Assembly (NCBI RefSeq): GCF_002907375.1
Contig: NZ_MIYK01000019.1
Coordinates: 1 to 64,000, forward strand
DNA length: 64,000 nt
DNA from: Fructilactobacillus lindneri DSM 20690 = JCM 11027
GTDB lineage: Bacteria; Bacillota; Bacilli; Lactobacillales; Lactobacillaceae
Direction of reading: 5' to 3'
Below are positions 41,859 to 53,082 of the stretch, piece by piece. Numbering within the stretch: position 1 is the stretch's first letter; each line of letters opens with the position of its first letter. Under the pieces are notes generated by a model that searched no databases, was not told where the DNA came from, and saw only the letters and a program-made list of their open reading frames with translations. The position numbers and the translations under genes are program-made.

Positions 41859-44663
41859 TTATTTTTCTTCAAATCCTTCAGTTGCAGTCTCTGGAAAATC
41901 AGTTTGTACAATTTGAGCACAACGAGCACAAAATTCTGGATAATCAGGGTTGCTGCCAACATCGGTTTTAATCATACGACAACGTTCACATGTTTTACCA
42001 TCAGCATGTTCAACTTCAATTGCTAATTTATCACCAAAAGTTGAAACATTATCATCAGCAGCTTCGATTGGTTTGATTTCTAATTGAGAAACCATCAAAA
42101 TTTGTGCTACATCAACATCCAATTTATTTAATAAACCTTTCAATTCTTGATCTACGTACAAAATCAATTTGGCTTCAGAAGGTTTTCCAATTACTTTGTC
42201 ATCTCGAGCGTCTTCCATAGCTTTCAAGATATCTTTTCTAAGTTTCAAGAAGTTATTCCATTCTGATTCGATTTCTGCTTCATTATCAAAATGTTCAGCA
42301 GATGGCATTTCTGCTAATTGAACAAACTCTTCTGGTTCTTTTAAAAATTCCCAAATTTCTTCAGTGGTATGAGGAATAATTGGTGTCATTAATTTAGTTA
42401 AGTCAACTAAAGCTTGGTATAAAACTGTTTGCATTGAGCGACGACGTTTACTATTTTTAGGATCTATATACAAAATATCCTTAGCAAAATCTAAATAAAA
42501 AGCAGAAAGATTTACCGTAATAAACTGCATTAGTTTTTTATTAATTGACATAAAGTCATAATTATCATAATCACTTTTTACGTCTGCAATCAACTTGTTC
42601 AATTGAACTAACATAAATTGATCGACAGAATTCATCTCACTATAACTAACTGAATCTTGTTCTGGATTAAAATCACTTGTATTAGCTAACATGTAACGAA
42701 TTGTATTACGAATCTTTTTGTATGAATCCCCAACGGTCTTAAAGTTCCCCATTAAAACTCGAACATCAGCTGAAGTATCAACACTTGTAACCCACAAACG
42801 AATAATATCTGCACCCATTTGTTTAATTACATCCGCTGGAGCAATTGTGTTACCAAGTGATTTACTCATTTTATGTCCCTTACCATCTAAAGTAAAACCT
42901 TGTGACAATAATGTTTTGTATGGTGAGATTCCATCATATGCAACACTGGTGATTAAACTAGAGTTAAACCAGCCCCGATATTGATCGGAACCTTCTAAAT
43001 ATAAGTCTGCTGGATATGTTAGTTCAGGACGTTCAGCTAATACACCTTGATGAGATGAACCTGAATCAAACCAAACATCCATGATATCATTTTCTTTAGT
43101 AAATTTGCCATTTGGTGAATGTTCACTAGTAAATCCATCTGGTAATAGATCTTTAGCATCTCTTTCGAACCAGATATCTGATCCATATTTACCAAACAAA
43201 TCAGCAACGTGATTGACAGTCTCTTTAGTGATAATTGGTTCCCCGTCTTCACCATAAAATATTGGAAGTGGAACTCCCCAAACTCGTTGTCGAGAAATAA
43301 CCCAGTCGCCACGATCTCTAATCATATTATACAACCGTTGTTGACCCCAATCAGGCTTGAAATCAACTGTTTTAATAGCATCTAAAATTTGATCTCTGAT
43401 TTTATCAACCAAAGCAAACCATTGTGGCGTTGCACGATAAATAACTGGTTTTTTGGTTCTCCAATCAAATGGATAACTATGTTCATATGGCATGTAATAT
43501 ACTAATTGACCTTGTTCTTTTAACTTATCAAGCGCAACTTGATTAGCATCTTCGTAAAAGACTCCTTCAAAATCAGGACCCGCTTCTTTAGTTAAATATC
43601 CTTTATTATCAACTGGTGCAAAAATTGGCAATCCATATTGTTTACCAATATTATAATCATCTTCCCCATATCCAGGGGCAGTATGAACTAGTCCAGTACC
43701 CGCATCATTAGTAACAAAGTCGCCTTCCATGGTAACTAATTTTTTGTTTTTATCAAAAGGATGTTCTGCTAAAACGTTATCTAAATCTTTACCTTTAATG
43801 GTTTTTAAAACGCGAACATCTTTCCAGCTAAACATTTCAGCATCTTTATCTAATAACTCTGTACCAATAACATACTTTTTGGAATCATCATCATGCTGCA
43901 CAACAGCATAATCAAAATCAGGAGCAACAGTAATTCCTTCTGATGCTGGAATCGTCCATGGCGTAGTGGTCCAAACTAACATGTAAGTATCTTCATCATC
44001 AAGAACGCCTTTTCCATCGATAACTTTTTCGGCAAAAAATGCTGATGGTGATTCTACATCATGATATTCAATTTCTGCTTCTGCTAAAGCAGATTCAGAT
44101 GACCATGACCAAATGATCGGCTTCAAACCTTTATAAATAAGACCCTTTTCGGCCATTCTACCAAAAACTCGTGCTTCGGCAGCTTCATATTCAGGCATTA
44201 AAGTAAGATATGGATTATCCCAATCACCTTGCAACCCTAAACGTTTGAATTCTGTTCTTTGCCGATCAACTTGTTTCAAAGCATAATCATGACATAGCTT
44301 CCTGAATTCATTAGTTGACATTTTTTTTCGATCATAACCGGCTTTTTTAAGTTGTTGTTCAATTGGAAGACCATGTGTATCCCATCCCGGAACAAATGGT
44401 GCTCGAAAACCATTCATTGATTTATAACGAACAATAAAGTCTTTTGTGATTTTATTCATGGCATGACCCATGTGAATATCGCCATTTGCATATGGAGGGC
44501 CATCATGAAGCACAAATGATGGTTTACCTTCGTTTAATTTTTGTCGTTGTTGATAAAGTTGATTACCTTCCCAAAGTTTTTCCCGTTCTAATTCTTTAAC
44601 CGGAAGATTTCCTCTCATCTTAAATTTAGTTTTACCTAAATTTAAAGTGTCTTTAATCCGCAT
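41859..44663 (-). CDS. ileS: Isoleucyl-tRNA synthetase
   Basis: Charges tRNA-Ile. The 934-residue enzyme has the HIGH motif as HMGHA (about 62), the editing domain with [12 protein letters not shown], the KMSKS loop GHKMSKSLG (about 599) and a C-terminal zinc site CERC...CARC. ATG 44663 is right because AAAGGGGG precedes it; an upstream ATG at 44729 lies within the T-box leader and is spurious. Confidence 0.97.
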   Translation of the reverse strand: MRIKDTLNLGKTKFKMRGNLPVKELEREKLWEGNQLYQQRQKLNEGKPSFVLHDGPPYANGDIHMGHAMNKITKDFIVRYKSMNGFRAPFVPGWDTHGLPIEQQLKKAGYDRKKMSTNEFRKLCHDYALKQVDRQRTEFKRLGLQGDWDNPYLTLMPEYEAAEARVFGRMAEKGLIYKGLKPIIWSWSSESALAEAEIEYHDVESPSAFFAEKVIDGKGVLDDEDTYMLVWTTTPWTIPASEGITVAPDFDYAVVQHDDDSKKYVIGTELLDKDAEMFSWKDVRVLKTIKGKDLDNVLAEHPFDKNKKLVTMEGDFVTNDAGTGLVHTAPGYGEDDYNIGKQYGLPIFAPVDNKGYLTKEAGPDFEGVFYEDANQVALDKLKEQGQLVYYMPYEHSYPFDWRTKKPVIYRATPQWFALVDKIRDQILDAIKTVDFKPDWGQQRLYNMIRDRGDWVISRQRVWGVPLPIFYGEDGEPIITKETVNHVADLFGKYGSDIWFERDAKDLLPDGFTSEHSPNGKFTKENDIMDVWFDSGSSHQGVLAERPELTYPADLYLEGSDQYRGWFNSSLITSVAYDGISPYKTLLSQGFTLDGKGHKMSKSLGNTIAPADVIKQMGADIIRLWVTSVDTSADVRVLMGNFKTVGDSYKKIRNTIRYMLANTSDFNPEQDSVSYSEMNSVDQFMLVQLNKLIADVKSDYDNYDFMSINKKLMQFITVNLSAFYLDFAKDILYIDPKNSKRRRSMQTVLYQALVDLTKLMTPIIPHTTEEIWEFLKEPEEFVQLAEMPSAEHFDNEAEIESEWNNFLKLRKDILKAMEDARDDKVIGKPSEAKLILYVDQELKGLLNKLDVDVAQILMVSQLEIKPIEAADDNVSTFGDKLAIEVEHADGKTCERCRMIKTDVGSNPDYPEFCARCAQIVQTDFPETATEGFEEK

Positions 44664-44686
44664 CTTATTTTCCCCCTTTAAAATAC

Positions 44687-44838
44687 AAAAAGACTCCGTC
44701 AGCAAGGGACGAAGTCTTCGTGGTACCACCCAAATTCAGAATCAAATTGATTCTCTCATTTAAAATCATTTAAAAAAATGACGAAGTGATCTATCAATCA
44801 TAAGTGACAACTGAGCTCACACTATCCTCAATTCGCTA
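44687..44838 (-). promoter_or_regulatory. T-box riboswitch of ileS
   Basis: The minus strand carries the invariant T-box GGGTGGTACCACG (44719-44731), followed by a terminator GACTTCGTC/GACGGAGTC with T-run (44687-44716). Uncharged tRNA-Ile should stabilise the antiterminator. Upstream, Stem I spans only about 56 bases (GCGAA at about 44835 pairing with TTCGT near 44781), with ATT and ATC triplets as candidate isoleucine specifiers on its 3' side. Confidence 0.9.
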
Positions 44839-44843
44839 AAGTT

Positions 44844-44871
44844 TTTATAATTGACTTACTGTCTTCATCAA
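44844..44871 (-). promoter_or_regulatory. Promoter of the ileS T-box transcript
   Basis: TTGATG (44866-44871), 16 bases, TATAAA (44844-44849) on the minus strand, overlapping the divIVA stop. Confidence 0.6.
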
Positions 44872-45533
44872 AGTGATCGAATTTCACCATTTGGAAAAAT
44901 CAATACAGTTGGATGCTCAAACTTTCCATGAGAAGCGTTAGCTGAAATCTCATTATCATCAAAGTCTACACTGTCATTCTCCTGTTTGTCAAGACCAGAT
45001 ACAATTTCTTTGATATCATCAAAGTTTTCGAAATCCGCACCATCTAATAATTGAGCCCACTCGGAATTGTTGGCAAAATCCAATTGACTTTGTAACATTC
45101 CAATCATTTTTTCTCTAAACGTTTTAATATTAGCACGAAAATCATTCGTTGATATTGCCAAAGCAGCTGCTTTTTTAGAACCATCAACAATTACTCGATC
45201 AGCCTCACGAGTTGCATTATTTACTAATTGATTAGCTTTATTTTGAGCCGCAGCAAATGTTTGTTCGGCATCTTCGTCAGCCTGCTTTTTAACTCGATCA
45301 GCAGCTTCTTGTGCAACTAGAATTGATTGATTAAGAGAACCTTTTAAATCATCATAGTAAGATAATTCTTCTTTGGTTTTTTTTAAAGAATTAGTCAATT
45401 CCTGATTATTGTCTTTTAGAATTTGGTAGTCTTTAGTAATTTGATCAAGAAAATCATTTACTTCATCAATATTATAGCCTCTCATCTTAGTTGAGAACTT
45501 TTTATTATGAATATCTTCTGCAGAAAGCACCAT
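44868..45533 (-). CDS. divIVA: DivIVA, pole/septum curvature protein
   Basis: Coiled-coil protein that marks negatively curved membrane. LSAEDIHNKKFSTKMRGYNIDEVNDFLDQI-type N-terminus (residues 3-32) is the membrane-binding domain; coiled coil covers about 33-165. The C-terminal 50 residues are acidic and variable. Last gene of the dcw cluster, 13 bases after ylmH. Confidence 0.95.
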   Translation of the reverse strand: MVLSAEDIHNKKFSTKMRGYNIDEVNDFLDQITKDYQILKDNNQELTNSLKKTKEELSYYDDLKGSLNQSILVAQEAADRVKKQADEDAEQTFAAAQNKANQLVNNATREADRVIVDGSKKAAALAISTNDFRANIKTFREKMIGMLQSQLDFANNSEWAQLLDGADFENFDDIKEIVSGLDKQENDSVDFDDNEISANASHGKFEHPTVLIFPNGEIRSL

Positions 45534-45545
45534 GGTAATCCTCCA

Positions 45546-46337
45546 TCATTTGTTTTTTATAACATCAAACTCTACTTTTAATTTACCCTTTTTTGAAAGA
45601 CCGTTGTTCTTATTAAACCTAACTCTACCAAATCCACGAATCGAAATTAAATCGTGAACAGCCAAAATATAGTCAGGTTTATCATATGTAAACCAATTAA
45701 GACGAACTTTGTCATGTATAATTAATTCTTTAGCAATACTTCGCGAAATATTAAATATACTTGCCACCACAACATCAAGTCTCAAAGAGGGAAGCGTAAC
45801 ATTAACAGTTTTTGCATCATTATTTACCTGCAAAACATTATCAGGCAAATCCTCAGTCAGGTTTACTTTGGTTCTGCCAATATGATTAACATTATTAACT
45901 AAAAAATCAACCATATTTGCTTCTACAAAAAACTGCCATTGTTCCTTATCAGTAATAATATCACCAATTACATTTCTTTCAATACCGCTTCCCATTAAAG
46001 TTCCAAGAATTTGACTGTGTTTTAAGGTTGCAAACTTAATTGGGTAGCTAATCGAAATGATTGAAACTTCAAAATCTTTTCGCTGGGGTTCAAAATAGAG
46101 TGGATAAATAATTGCACGCTGCATTTCTGCATTTTTATAACCACCCCAACTTGAAATCTTTAAATCATCATAACGATTAACTAAAATTTCTAGTAAATAT
46201 AATTCTTGATTGTTGACAAAACCCGTCAAAATTGGACGGTACTCAGAAAGAGCTTGATTAATCAAATCACTAGATTGATGCATAAAAGGCAATTCATCTT
46301 TACGAAAATGTTGTTGAATATTTTTATCTAATGTCAT
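45546..46337 (-). CDS. ylmH: YlmH, S4-domain RNA-binding protein
   Basis: A 263-residue protein with an N-terminal YlmH domain (RAIIYPLYFEPQRKDFEVSI) and a C-terminal S4 domain (LPSLRLDVVVASIFNISRS, KVRLNW). It binds ribosomal RNA; in Bacillus it aids rescue of stalled large subunits. Conserved in the dcw cluster between yggT and divIVA. Confidence 0.93.
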   Translation of the reverse strand: MTLDKNIQQHFRKDELPFMHQSSDLINQALSEYRPILTGFVNNQELYLLEILVNRYDDLKISSWGGYKNAEMQRAIIYPLYFEPQRKDFEVSIISISYPIKFATLKHSQILGTLMGSGIERNVIGDIITDKEQWQFFVEANMVDFLVNNVNHIGRTKVNLTEDLPDNVLQVNNDAKTVNVTLPSLRLDVVVASIFNISRSIAKELIIHDKVRLNWFTYDKPDYILAVHDLISIRGFGRVRFNKNNGLSKKGKLKVEFDVIKNK

Positions 46338-46618
46338 TATTGAACCAAGCTAATTAAAAAATTAGAAATTCCAATTACTCCGTATTGAATAAACCACAAT
46401 ACTAAAATTGCTAACATTGGTCCAAATCCCAGCATGCCAATATGAGCAAAATTAAAATAAGCTAAAAATGGTTCAACAATTCTAGTTAATAATTGTCCTA
46501 ATTTTGAATTAGCTGCTCCAGGGAGCCAACTTAATAAAGCATAGATGACAATTAAAAACATATAAATTTCAATTGCATAATATAAGATTGTTGAAATTCC
46601 ACTAATAATTGTGACCAT
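46337..46618 (-). CDS. YggT family membrane protein
   Basis: A 93-residue YggT/YlmG protein with two transmembrane helices (about residues 5-30 and 62-88) and the family block PFLAYFNF between them. It overlaps its neighbours by one base on each side. Relatives affect chromosome or division organisation; exact role unknown. Confidence 0.93.
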   Translation of the reverse strand: MVTIISGISTILYYAIEIYMFLIVIYALLSWLPGAANSKLGQLLTRIVEPFLAYFNFAHIGMLGFGPMLAILVLWFIQYGVIGISNFLISLVQ

Positions 46619-47025
46619 TAATCTTTACTTTCCGGACGATCATAAAGCTGTTGCTTGACATCGCCATCAATCGCATAATTTTTAGGGGTACAGAGATAAA
46701 CTTTATCATCAATTTGTTGAATGTTTCCGTCAATTGCAAAAACGGTTCCACTAATAAAATCTACAATTCTTCTAATCGTAGTAGCATTAACATTCTCCAT
46801 TTTCATTAAAACCGCATTTCCGCTCATTAATTTATTACCAATATTTTTTGCATCCGCAAAAATACGAGGTTCAACAATATTAATTTTACTATCTGGAATC
46901 CTTTTATCACTCATAGCAAGGACCTTTCGTGGATTAGCATTTTTGACATCATTTTTCTGGTCAAAAACATTATTATCGGCATCTTCATTAAACCCAAAAA
47001 GATTATTTAAAATACCTTTAGCCAT
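46618..47025 (-). CDS. sepF: SepF, FtsZ membrane anchor
   Basis: Cell-division protein that tethers and aligns FtsZ filaments. The 135 residues show the N-terminal amphipathic helix, a linker and the SepF core (RIFADAKNIGNKLMSGNAVL, RRIVDFISGTVFAIDG). Located straight after ftsZ. Confidence 0.95.
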   Translation of the reverse strand: MAKGILNNLFGFNEDADNNVFDQKNDVKNANPRKVLAMSDKRIPDSKINIVEPRIFADAKNIGNKLMSGNAVLMKMENVNATTIRRIVDFISGTVFAIDGNIQQIDDKVYLCTPKNYAIDGDVKQQLYDRPESKD

Positions 47026-47039
47026 AATACACCTCTTAT

Positions 47040-48287
47040 CTAATTATCATTACGATATTTGAAGTTGAAAGGAGGAGTATCGTCATCACGTTCGTCGCTG
47101 CCATTATCATCATTGACAGAACTGAATGGTTCAAATTCCTTTTTTTCAACATTTTCAAATCTACGATCATCTGTATCAGCATTAAATGCTTGCTTGTTTT
47201 CATTAGTTTTTGAATCATTACCAAAATTATTATTAGGATGAGGATTAACAGAATGCGTGGGTTTAACCACTTGATCAGCTGTCTTAGTAGTTGCTGTTCT
47301 TAAATTTTTAACATCACTGATTGGGTCAAGATCATCTTCAATCCCGGTTGAAATTACAGATACTCGAATCTCATCACCCATATTTTCATCAATTGAAGTT
47401 CCAAAGATAATGTTAGTATCATCAGAAGTTGCGTCTCGAATAATATTAGCAGCATCTTGAGCTTCAAAGATTCCTAAATCCGTTCCTCCAGTGATATTTA
47501 ATAAGACTTGTTTAGCTCCATCAATTGAAACTTCAAGTAATGGTGAATTAATCGCCTTTTTAGTTGCTTCCGCAGCACGATTTTCACCATTTGCAGATCC
47601 AACTCCCATTAAAGCAGTACCTTTATCCTTCATAATGGTAGTAACGTCAGCAAAATCAAGGTTGACGTATCCTGGTCGCGTAATTAGATCTGAGATTCCT
47701 TGAACACCTTGGCGTAAAACATTATCAGCATCATGTAAAGCCCCTAAAAAGGTTGTCTTTTTGTCTGCCATTTCTAGCACTTGGTTATTAGAAATAACTA
47801 CCATTGTGTCCACATTTTGCTTCAAAGCAGAAAGTCCTTCAATAGCATTGTGGGAACGTGCAGGCCCTTCAAAAGTAAAGGGACGTGTTACAACAGCAAC
47901 TGTTAAAGCTCCAGATTGTTTAGCAATCTTTGCAATAATTGGTGCAGCACCATTCCCAGTTCCACCACCCATTCCTGCAGTTACAAATACCATGTCGGCA
48001 CCCTTAAGAGCATTGGTAAGGTCTTCTTGACTCTCTTCAGCGGCTTTAGCTCCAACTTCTGGATTTGAACCAGCTCCAAGGCCCTTAGTTAATTTTGGTC
48101 CTAAATTAATTTTAGTTTCAGCTTTTGACGCATTTAGGGCTTGAACATCAGTGTTAGCGGCAATAAATTCAACCCCTTCAACTCCATCTTCTATCATCCG
48201 GTTAACGGCGTTTCCACCACCACCGCCAACACCTATTACTTTGATATTAGCGCCTTGACTGGCGTTTTGATCAATTGAATAATCCAT
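47040..48287 (-). CDS. ftsZ: FtsZ, tubulin-like division GTPase
   Basis: Forms the Z-ring. [18 protein letters not shown] opens the protein, [12 protein letters not shown] (about 104-115) is the tubulin signature, and the T7 region follows. The linker is long and acidic, and the extreme C-terminus ends [14 protein letters not shown], a less usual peptide for SepF/FtsA binding. 415 residues. Confidence 0.97.
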   Translation of the reverse strand: MDYSIDQNASQGANIKVIGVGGGGGNAVNRMIEDGVEGVEFIAANTDVQALNASKAETKINLGPKLTKGLGAGSNPEVGAKAAEESQEDLTNALKGADMVFVTAGMGGGTGNGAAPIIAKIAKQSGALTVAVVTRPFTFEGPARSHNAIEGLSALKQNVDTMVVISNNQVLEMADKKTTFLGALHDADNVLRQGVQGISDLITRPGYVNLDFADVTTIMKDKGTALMGVGSANGENRAAEATKKAINSPLLEVSIDGAKQVLLNITGGTDLGIFEAQDAANIIRDATSDDTNIIFGTSIDENMGDEIRVSVISTGIEDDLDPISDVKNLRTATTKTADQVVKPTHSVNPHPNNNFGNDSKTNENKQAFNADTDDRRFENVEKKEFEPFSSVNDDNGSDERDDDTPPFNFKYRNDN

Positions 48288-48305
48288 AATTTTTAGCCTC
48301 CGTGT

Positions 48306-49658
48306 TTATTCAAAGAAATTTTTTAGAGAAAATCCTGAGGACTTTTTCTTATGTTTTTTCTTTTCTTCCTTTGCTTTTCTTCGAGGGAACAAGAAAGCAC
48401 CATCATCTTCATCACTATCATGTTCGTCAGAGATATTTTCGTTTGTACTTTCATTATAATCATTGTAACTAACTGAGTTATCATCAGGAAATTGGTCTTC
48501 GCTAAATGAAGAACGAACCACCCGCTTAATATCACTCAATTCACTTTCATAATTGACTAGCGAAAGTGCCAACGAAAAAGAAGGATGTCTTAATCCCATC
48601 TGATCTGGAATGAAAAATCTAACATTAACTCCAAATGTATTGGCAGCAAGTTCCGCAATTCCCTGCATTGAAGCAACTCCACCAGTCAAAACCATTCCGC
48701 CCGGCATATCTAAAGCATTAGCCTCTGTGAGCTTATCTTTTAATCTGCCAAATATTTGATCAAGACGAGCTTCAATAATTTCAGACAACAATTTTTCACT
48801 AATTTTTACAGGTTGGCTTTGTCCAACCACATTTACGGAAAATTCATTTTCAGCAGAAGCCTGACTTACATCAGCAAATCCATATTCGCGCTTGATGTTC
48901 TCAGCTTCTTTAAGCGACGTATTTAAAACTGAAGAAATGTCTTTCGTAATGTATTTTCCACCTTCATGGTCAACATCAACATACTTCAATTCATAGTTAT
49001 GAATAACTGCAACTGTTGACTGTCCGCCACCCAAGTCTAAAATAATTGTTCCAAAATCTTGTTCTGGATCATTTAATACAGTTTTACCTTCAGCTTCGGC
49101 ATTTACAACCATCATGTCAATATCAAAACCAGCTTTATTAACTGCTTTTCTTACATTATGAATGATAGTTTTAGGCCCAGTAATAATTCGGCCTTTCATT
49201 TCAAGACGCGAGCCTACCATTCCTCTAGGATCAGGAATTCCATCAAATCCATCAATTTTAAACTCTTCTGGAACTAAATCAATTACTTCTCGCTCTTGCG
49301 GAATATTACTCGAAATTGCTGAATCAGCAACCGCAACAACATCTTGATCATCAATTTCACGAGAACTATCATCAATGTTAGTCATTCCTGAACACCGATC
49401 AATACTAATCATATCTGCTGGCAAGCCAACAACAACACTTGAAATCTTTACACCTGATTTTGTTTCTGCTTGTGAAATTGTTTTTTTAATTGCGTTAGCG
49501 GCTTTATCAATATCGACAATAATACCGCGACTGACGCCTTCAGACTTTTCATTACCGACTCCGATAACATTTATTTGCCCATCTATTTTTTGAGCAACAA
49601 TTACTTTTATTGAAGTAGTCCCAATATCCAAACCAATATAAATATCTGAATCATTCAT
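48306..49658 (-). CDS. ftsA: FtsA, actin-like division protein
   Basis: Membrane-binding actin homologue that links FtsZ to the divisome. YIGLDIGTTSIKVIV (phosphate 1), ILDLGGGQSTVAVI (phosphate 2) and GGMVLTGGVASMQG are present. The C-terminus ends with an amphipathic, Lys-rich helix (KSSGFSLKNFFE). 450 residues. Confidence 0.96.
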   Translation of the reverse strand: MNDSDIYIGLDIGTTSIKVIVAQKIDGQINVIGVGNEKSEGVSRGIIVDIDKAANAIKKTISQAETKSGVKISSVVVGLPADMISIDRCSGMTNIDDSSREIDDQDVVAVADSAISSNIPQEREVIDLVPEEFKIDGFDGIPDPRGMVGSRLEMKGRIITGPKTIIHNVRKAVNKAGFDIDMMVVNAEAEGKTVLNDPEQDFGTIILDLGGGQSTVAVIHNYELKYVDVDHEGGKYITKDISSVLNTSLKEAENIKREYGFADVSQASAENEFSVNVVGQSQPVKISEKLLSEIIEARLDQIFGRLKDKLTEANALDMPGGMVLTGGVASMQGIAELAANTFGVNVRFFIPDQMGLRHPSFSLALSLVNYESELSDIKRVVRSSFSEDQFPDDNSVSYNDYNESTNENISDEHDSDEDDGAFLFPRRKAKEEKKKHKKKSSGFSLKNFFE

Positions 49659-49679
49659 CGTTTTGGAACCTCCCGATTA

Positions 49680-49700
49680 CCATTTTAAAATGGTTTTTAT
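49680..49700. other. Palindrome upstream of ftsA
   Basis: ACCATTTTAAAATGGT (about 49679-49695) is a perfect 16-base palindrome in the 100-base gap between divIB and ftsA. It could be a protein-binding site or a weak hairpin; no function is known to me. Confidence 0.3.
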
Positions 49701-49758
49701 TATGCTACTTTAATACCTAAAGTCTACCATATATTTTATGCATTTAAAAAGGCCACCA

Positions 49759-50562
49759 TCACTTAATTGGAGTGGAATAAGCCCCAAGTTCCATATTAAT
49801 TAGACTTTTTCGTTTTAAGGTAGTTTTAATATTAGAATAATATGCCATTTTTCTAGCAATATATTTATCTTTAACTGTTACTTGATTACCATCTCGCAAT
49901 TTTAACTTAACCCTTTGGGAATCTCCAGCAACAGGAATATTCTCAATGCTGATAATATTCGTTTGAATTGTTTTAGGTAACCTATCATATTGTTGTAATA
50001 CCGTTTTAATTTGCTGCCTATTATTAAATCCTTTTAAAAAAAATGTCTTATTATTATTTTTTATTTTAACAGCATGATTATCAATTGCTCCCGATCGATA
50101 AACCGGATAATCATTTTTGCCCTTATTAATATATGCCTTAGTTTGATAAAAGTTAACTCTTACTAATAAATGATTAATTTGTTTTAAATTAATTTTAACA
50201 CTTTCAATTTTAGGATCTGAATTTTTAATTAAGTGCTCAACAGTATCTTTATTTTTTCTAACCAATAATAATGAATCCCCAACTCTAAATGGTAATCGTT
50301 GTTGGATTTTATTTTGATCTTGACTAGCATCAACTCTAATCGATCGAATTTTACTATATGGAGATATTAAGAAACCAGAAATCCCTGTAATTAATAACAT
50401 TACCAACAATAAAGGAACAACCATTTTTAAAGTTTTCTTACGTCGATTACGCTGAATGGCCTTATTTTTTCGTCCCACGCGCAATCGACTATACTTTTTC
50501 TGCTTTTTATTTTCATAATCATAAATATCTGATCTAGTGTTACTCTGTTTTTTTGATTTCAT
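49759..50562 (-). CDS. divIB: DivIB/FtsQ division protein
   Basis: Bitopic divisome protein, 267 residues. A basic cytoplasmic region (residues 1-45), a transmembrane helix (about 47-68), then the POTRA domain beginning at KIRSIRVDASQDQ and the beta domain. It regulates PBP2B together with FtsL and DivIC. Confidence 0.93.
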   Translation of the reverse strand: MKSKKQSNTRSDIYDYENKKQKKYSRLRVGRKNKAIQRNRRKKTLKMVVPLLLVMLLITGISGFLISPYSKIRSIRVDASQDQNKIQQRLPFRVGDSLLLVRKNKDTVEHLIKNSDPKIESVKINLKQINHLLVRVNFYQTKAYINKGKNDYPVYRSGAIDNHAVKIKNNNKTFFLKGFNNRQQIKTVLQQYDRLPKTIQTNIISIENIPVAGDSQRVKLKLRDGNQVTVKDKYIARKMAYYSNIKTTLKRKSLINMELGAYSTPIK

Positions 50563-50578
50563 TTAATCACCTAAACAG

Positions 50579-51685
50579 TTAGTTTTTATGCTCATTAATC
50601 GCAGTTTTACAAACACTTAATAATTTATCAGTTGCGTCAACAACGCCCATTTTTTTAGCATTTTCAGCCATCTCTTGACGCAGTTGCTCATTATGCATTA
50701 AGGTATCAACTTTTTTCGTTAATGATTGTTCATTTAAATCAGATTCCGTTTCAATAATTGCCGCATGATTTTTGACTAAGCTCATAGCATTTTTAGTTTG
50801 ATGATCAGCAGTTACATAAGGACTTGGGATTAAAATCGAAGGAATCCCCAATGCAGTAATTTCAGCCAAACTCGTCGCACCAGCACGTCCAACAATCAAT
50901 GAAACTCGCGGTAAAACTTCAGGCATATTTGCTATGTATGGCAAAATTTTAACATTGCTGTTAATCTTTACATCTTTTAAATTTTTCATCACATCATCAT
51001 ATCTGCTTTTGCCAGTTACAAATACAACTTGATAATTCTTCTGGTTGAATATTGGAATTGCCTTTGCAGTGACACTATTAATTTTTAAAGCTCCCTGACT
51101 TCCACCAAAAATCAACACTGTTGGTTCATCGCTTTTCAAACCAATTTGATTCCAATTAAAATCACTTTTAATCTTAGCCACTTGCTGTGCTCTAGGATTC
51201 CCAGTAAATACCACTTTGTTTTCTGGGAATTGAGCTTTAGCATCTTCAAATGCAATTCCAATTTTATCCACGTAACGACTTAAAAATTTATTAGTCCAGC
51301 CAACCACGCTATTTTGTTCATGAATTACTGTAGGAATTCCCATCTTAGCAGCGGCATATAAGACAGCTCCTGAAACATAACCACCTGTTCCCACTACTAC
51401 ATCTGGATTAAACTGTTTAATAATCTTTTTGGCATGTTTAACGCTTTTTAGAAACAAATAAACCGTTTCAAAATTGTACAAAGAAAATAATTTTCGTTTA
51501 AATCCTTGTATTTTCAATGCTTCAAATTTTATACCTTTTTCCGGAACAATGTTTTTTTCCAAACCACGTTCAGAACCAACATATAGTACCTCTGAGGCAG
51601 GATCTTGTGCTTTTAATGCCTCAACTAATGAAAGAGCTGGATAAATATGTCCACCAGTCCCTCCTCCAGAAACAATCATTTTCAT
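50579..51685 (-). CDS. murG: MurG, lipid II synthase
   Basis: Adds GlcNAc to lipid [16 protein letters not shown] at the N-terminus, [13 protein letters not shown] and [11 protein letters not shown], and [21 protein letters not shown] for UDP-GlcNAc binding. 368 residues, full length; ends 16 bases before divIB. Confidence 0.97.
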   Translation of the reverse strand: MKMIVSGGGTGGHIYPALSLVEALKAQDPASEVLYVGSERGLEKNIVPEKGIKFEALKIQGFKRKLFSLYNFETVYLFLKSVKHAKKIIKQFNPDVVVGTGGYVSGAVLYAAAKMGIPTVIHEQNSVVGWTNKFLSRYVDKIGIAFEDAKAQFPENKVVFTGNPRAQQVAKIKSDFNWNQIGLKSDEPTVLIFGGSQGALKINSVTAKAIPIFNQKNYQVVFVTGKSRYDDVMKNLKDVKINSNVKILPYIANMPEVLPRVSLIVGRAGATSLAEITALGIPSILIPSPYVTADHQTKNAMSLVKNHAAIIETESDLNEQSLTKKVDTLMHNEQLRQEMAENAKKMGVVDATDKLLSVCKTAINEHKN

Positions 51686-51686
51686 C

Positions 51687-53063
51687 TTACTTTTCCTCCT
51701 GTTTCCCAGTTAATTTCTCTACATTTTTGATAAATCGTTCACCACGATCACGGTAACTGGGGAATTGATCCCAGCTTGCATTGGCTGGAGAAAGTAAAAT
51801 AATATCACCAGGTTTACTCATCTCATAAGCTGCTGGAACAGCTTCATCAATACTTTCTACCACTTCAATTTTTTTAATGCCCGCCTTTTCAGCACTTTTT
51901 TTTAAGATTGGAGCAGTTTCTCCAAATAATACAATCCCTGACACATGCTTTTTAAATTCGGGCTCTAATTTTTCAAATGTATAACCGCGATCTAGTCCTC
52001 CCGCCAATAAAACTACCGGTTTTTTAAATCCAGCAAGTGCCATTTGGGTAGCTTCTATATCAGTCGCTTTAGAATCATTGTAAAATTCGCGTCCATTAGC
52101 AGTTAGTACAAATTGATTTCGGTGGCGAACACCGCCAAAATCTTTTAAAATCGTAACAATTTTTTTATCTGATACGCCAGATAATTTAGCTACTGCAATT
52201 GCTGCTAAAGCATTTTCGACATTTTGTTCTCCGGGAATACGTATATCTTTTGCATCCATAATATAATCATCCCGAAAATATAGTTTGCCATCTTTTTGAT
52301 ATGCTCCATCTTCATAATTATCTTGAGCAGAAAATGGAACTACCTGAGCCCGACTTTTTTGGCTTAACGTTCGCCACTCTTTTTTATCAAAATTCATTAC
52401 TAAAAAGTCATCATTGGTTTGATTTTTAGTGATTTGCATTTTAGCATTTACATAATTTTCTCTCGTTTTGTGGTAATCAAGATGATTAGAATAAATATTA
52501 GTAATAACCGCAATGTGTGGGTGTAACTTAGTAGTTCCCAGCAACATAAAGCTTGATAACTCCAGTACAATTTCATCATTTTTGTTAGCTTTTTCAGCAA
52601 TCTTTGTAGCTGGAATTCCAATATTTCCAGCACGATAGGCTGTTCCATGATTGTTACCAGCTGCAAGCATTTCAGCAATCATAGTCGTAGTCGTAGTCTT
52701 ACCATTACTTCCCGTTACACCCACGATTGGGGCTTCAGATATTTCAGTTGCAAGTTCAACTTCGCAAATAATTGGTAGCTTCTTCTGTTCGGCTGCTTTT
52801 ACCAAAGGAACATCATAGGCAATCCCAGGATTTTTAACCATCAAATCAGCATTATCCAATAAAGAAAGGGGTGATCCTCCTGCTATTACCTTAATTCCTT
52901 CGTTAATTAATTCATTGTAATCATCAATTTCAGATGCTTTTTTTGCGTCAGTTAAAGTTACATTTGCTCCAAGTTTTACTAACAATCGAGCGGCATTTGT
53001 GCCACTCATTCCTGCACCAAAAACTAATACATTTTTATTTTTATAAGTATCAATACTCTTCAT
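51687..53063 (-). CDS. murD: MurD, UDP-MurNAc-L-Ala:D-Glu ligase
   Basis: Adds D-glutamate to UDP-MurNAc-Ala. [14 protein letters not shown], the ATP-loop [12 protein letters not shown] (about 112-123), [12 protein letters not shown] and the C-terminal [13 protein letters not shown] are diagnostic. ATG 53063 has GGGAGA upstream; 458 residues. Confidence 0.97.
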   Translation of the reverse strand: MKSIDTYKNKNVLVFGAGMSGTNAARLLVKLGANVTLTDAKKASEIDDYNELINEGIKVIAGGSPLSLLDNADLMVKNPGIAYDVPLVKAAEQKKLPIICEVELATEISEAPIVGVTGSNGKTTTTTMIAEMLAAGNNHGTAYRAGNIGIPATKIAEKANKNDEIVLELSSFMLLGTTKLHPHIAVITNIYSNHLDYHKTRENYVNAKMQITKNQTNDDFLVMNFDKKEWRTLSQKSRAQVVPFSAQDNYEDGAYQKDGKLYFRDDYIMDAKDIRIPGEQNVENALAAIAVAKLSGVSDKKIVTILKDFGGVRHRNQFVLTANGREFYNDSKATDIEATQMALAGFKKPVVLLAGGLDRGYTFEKLEPEFKKHVSGIVLFGETAPILKKSAEKAGIKKIEVVESIDEAVPAAYEMSKPGDIILLSPANASWDQFPSYRDRGERFIKNVEKLTGKQEEK

Positions 53064-53082
53064 GACAGAATCTCCCAAATCA

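Noticed and set aside
44664-44729. N-terminal extension of IleS by 22 residues
   Set aside because: It overlaps the T-box terminator; the ribosome site fits ATG 44663 and the family start [10 protein letters not shown].
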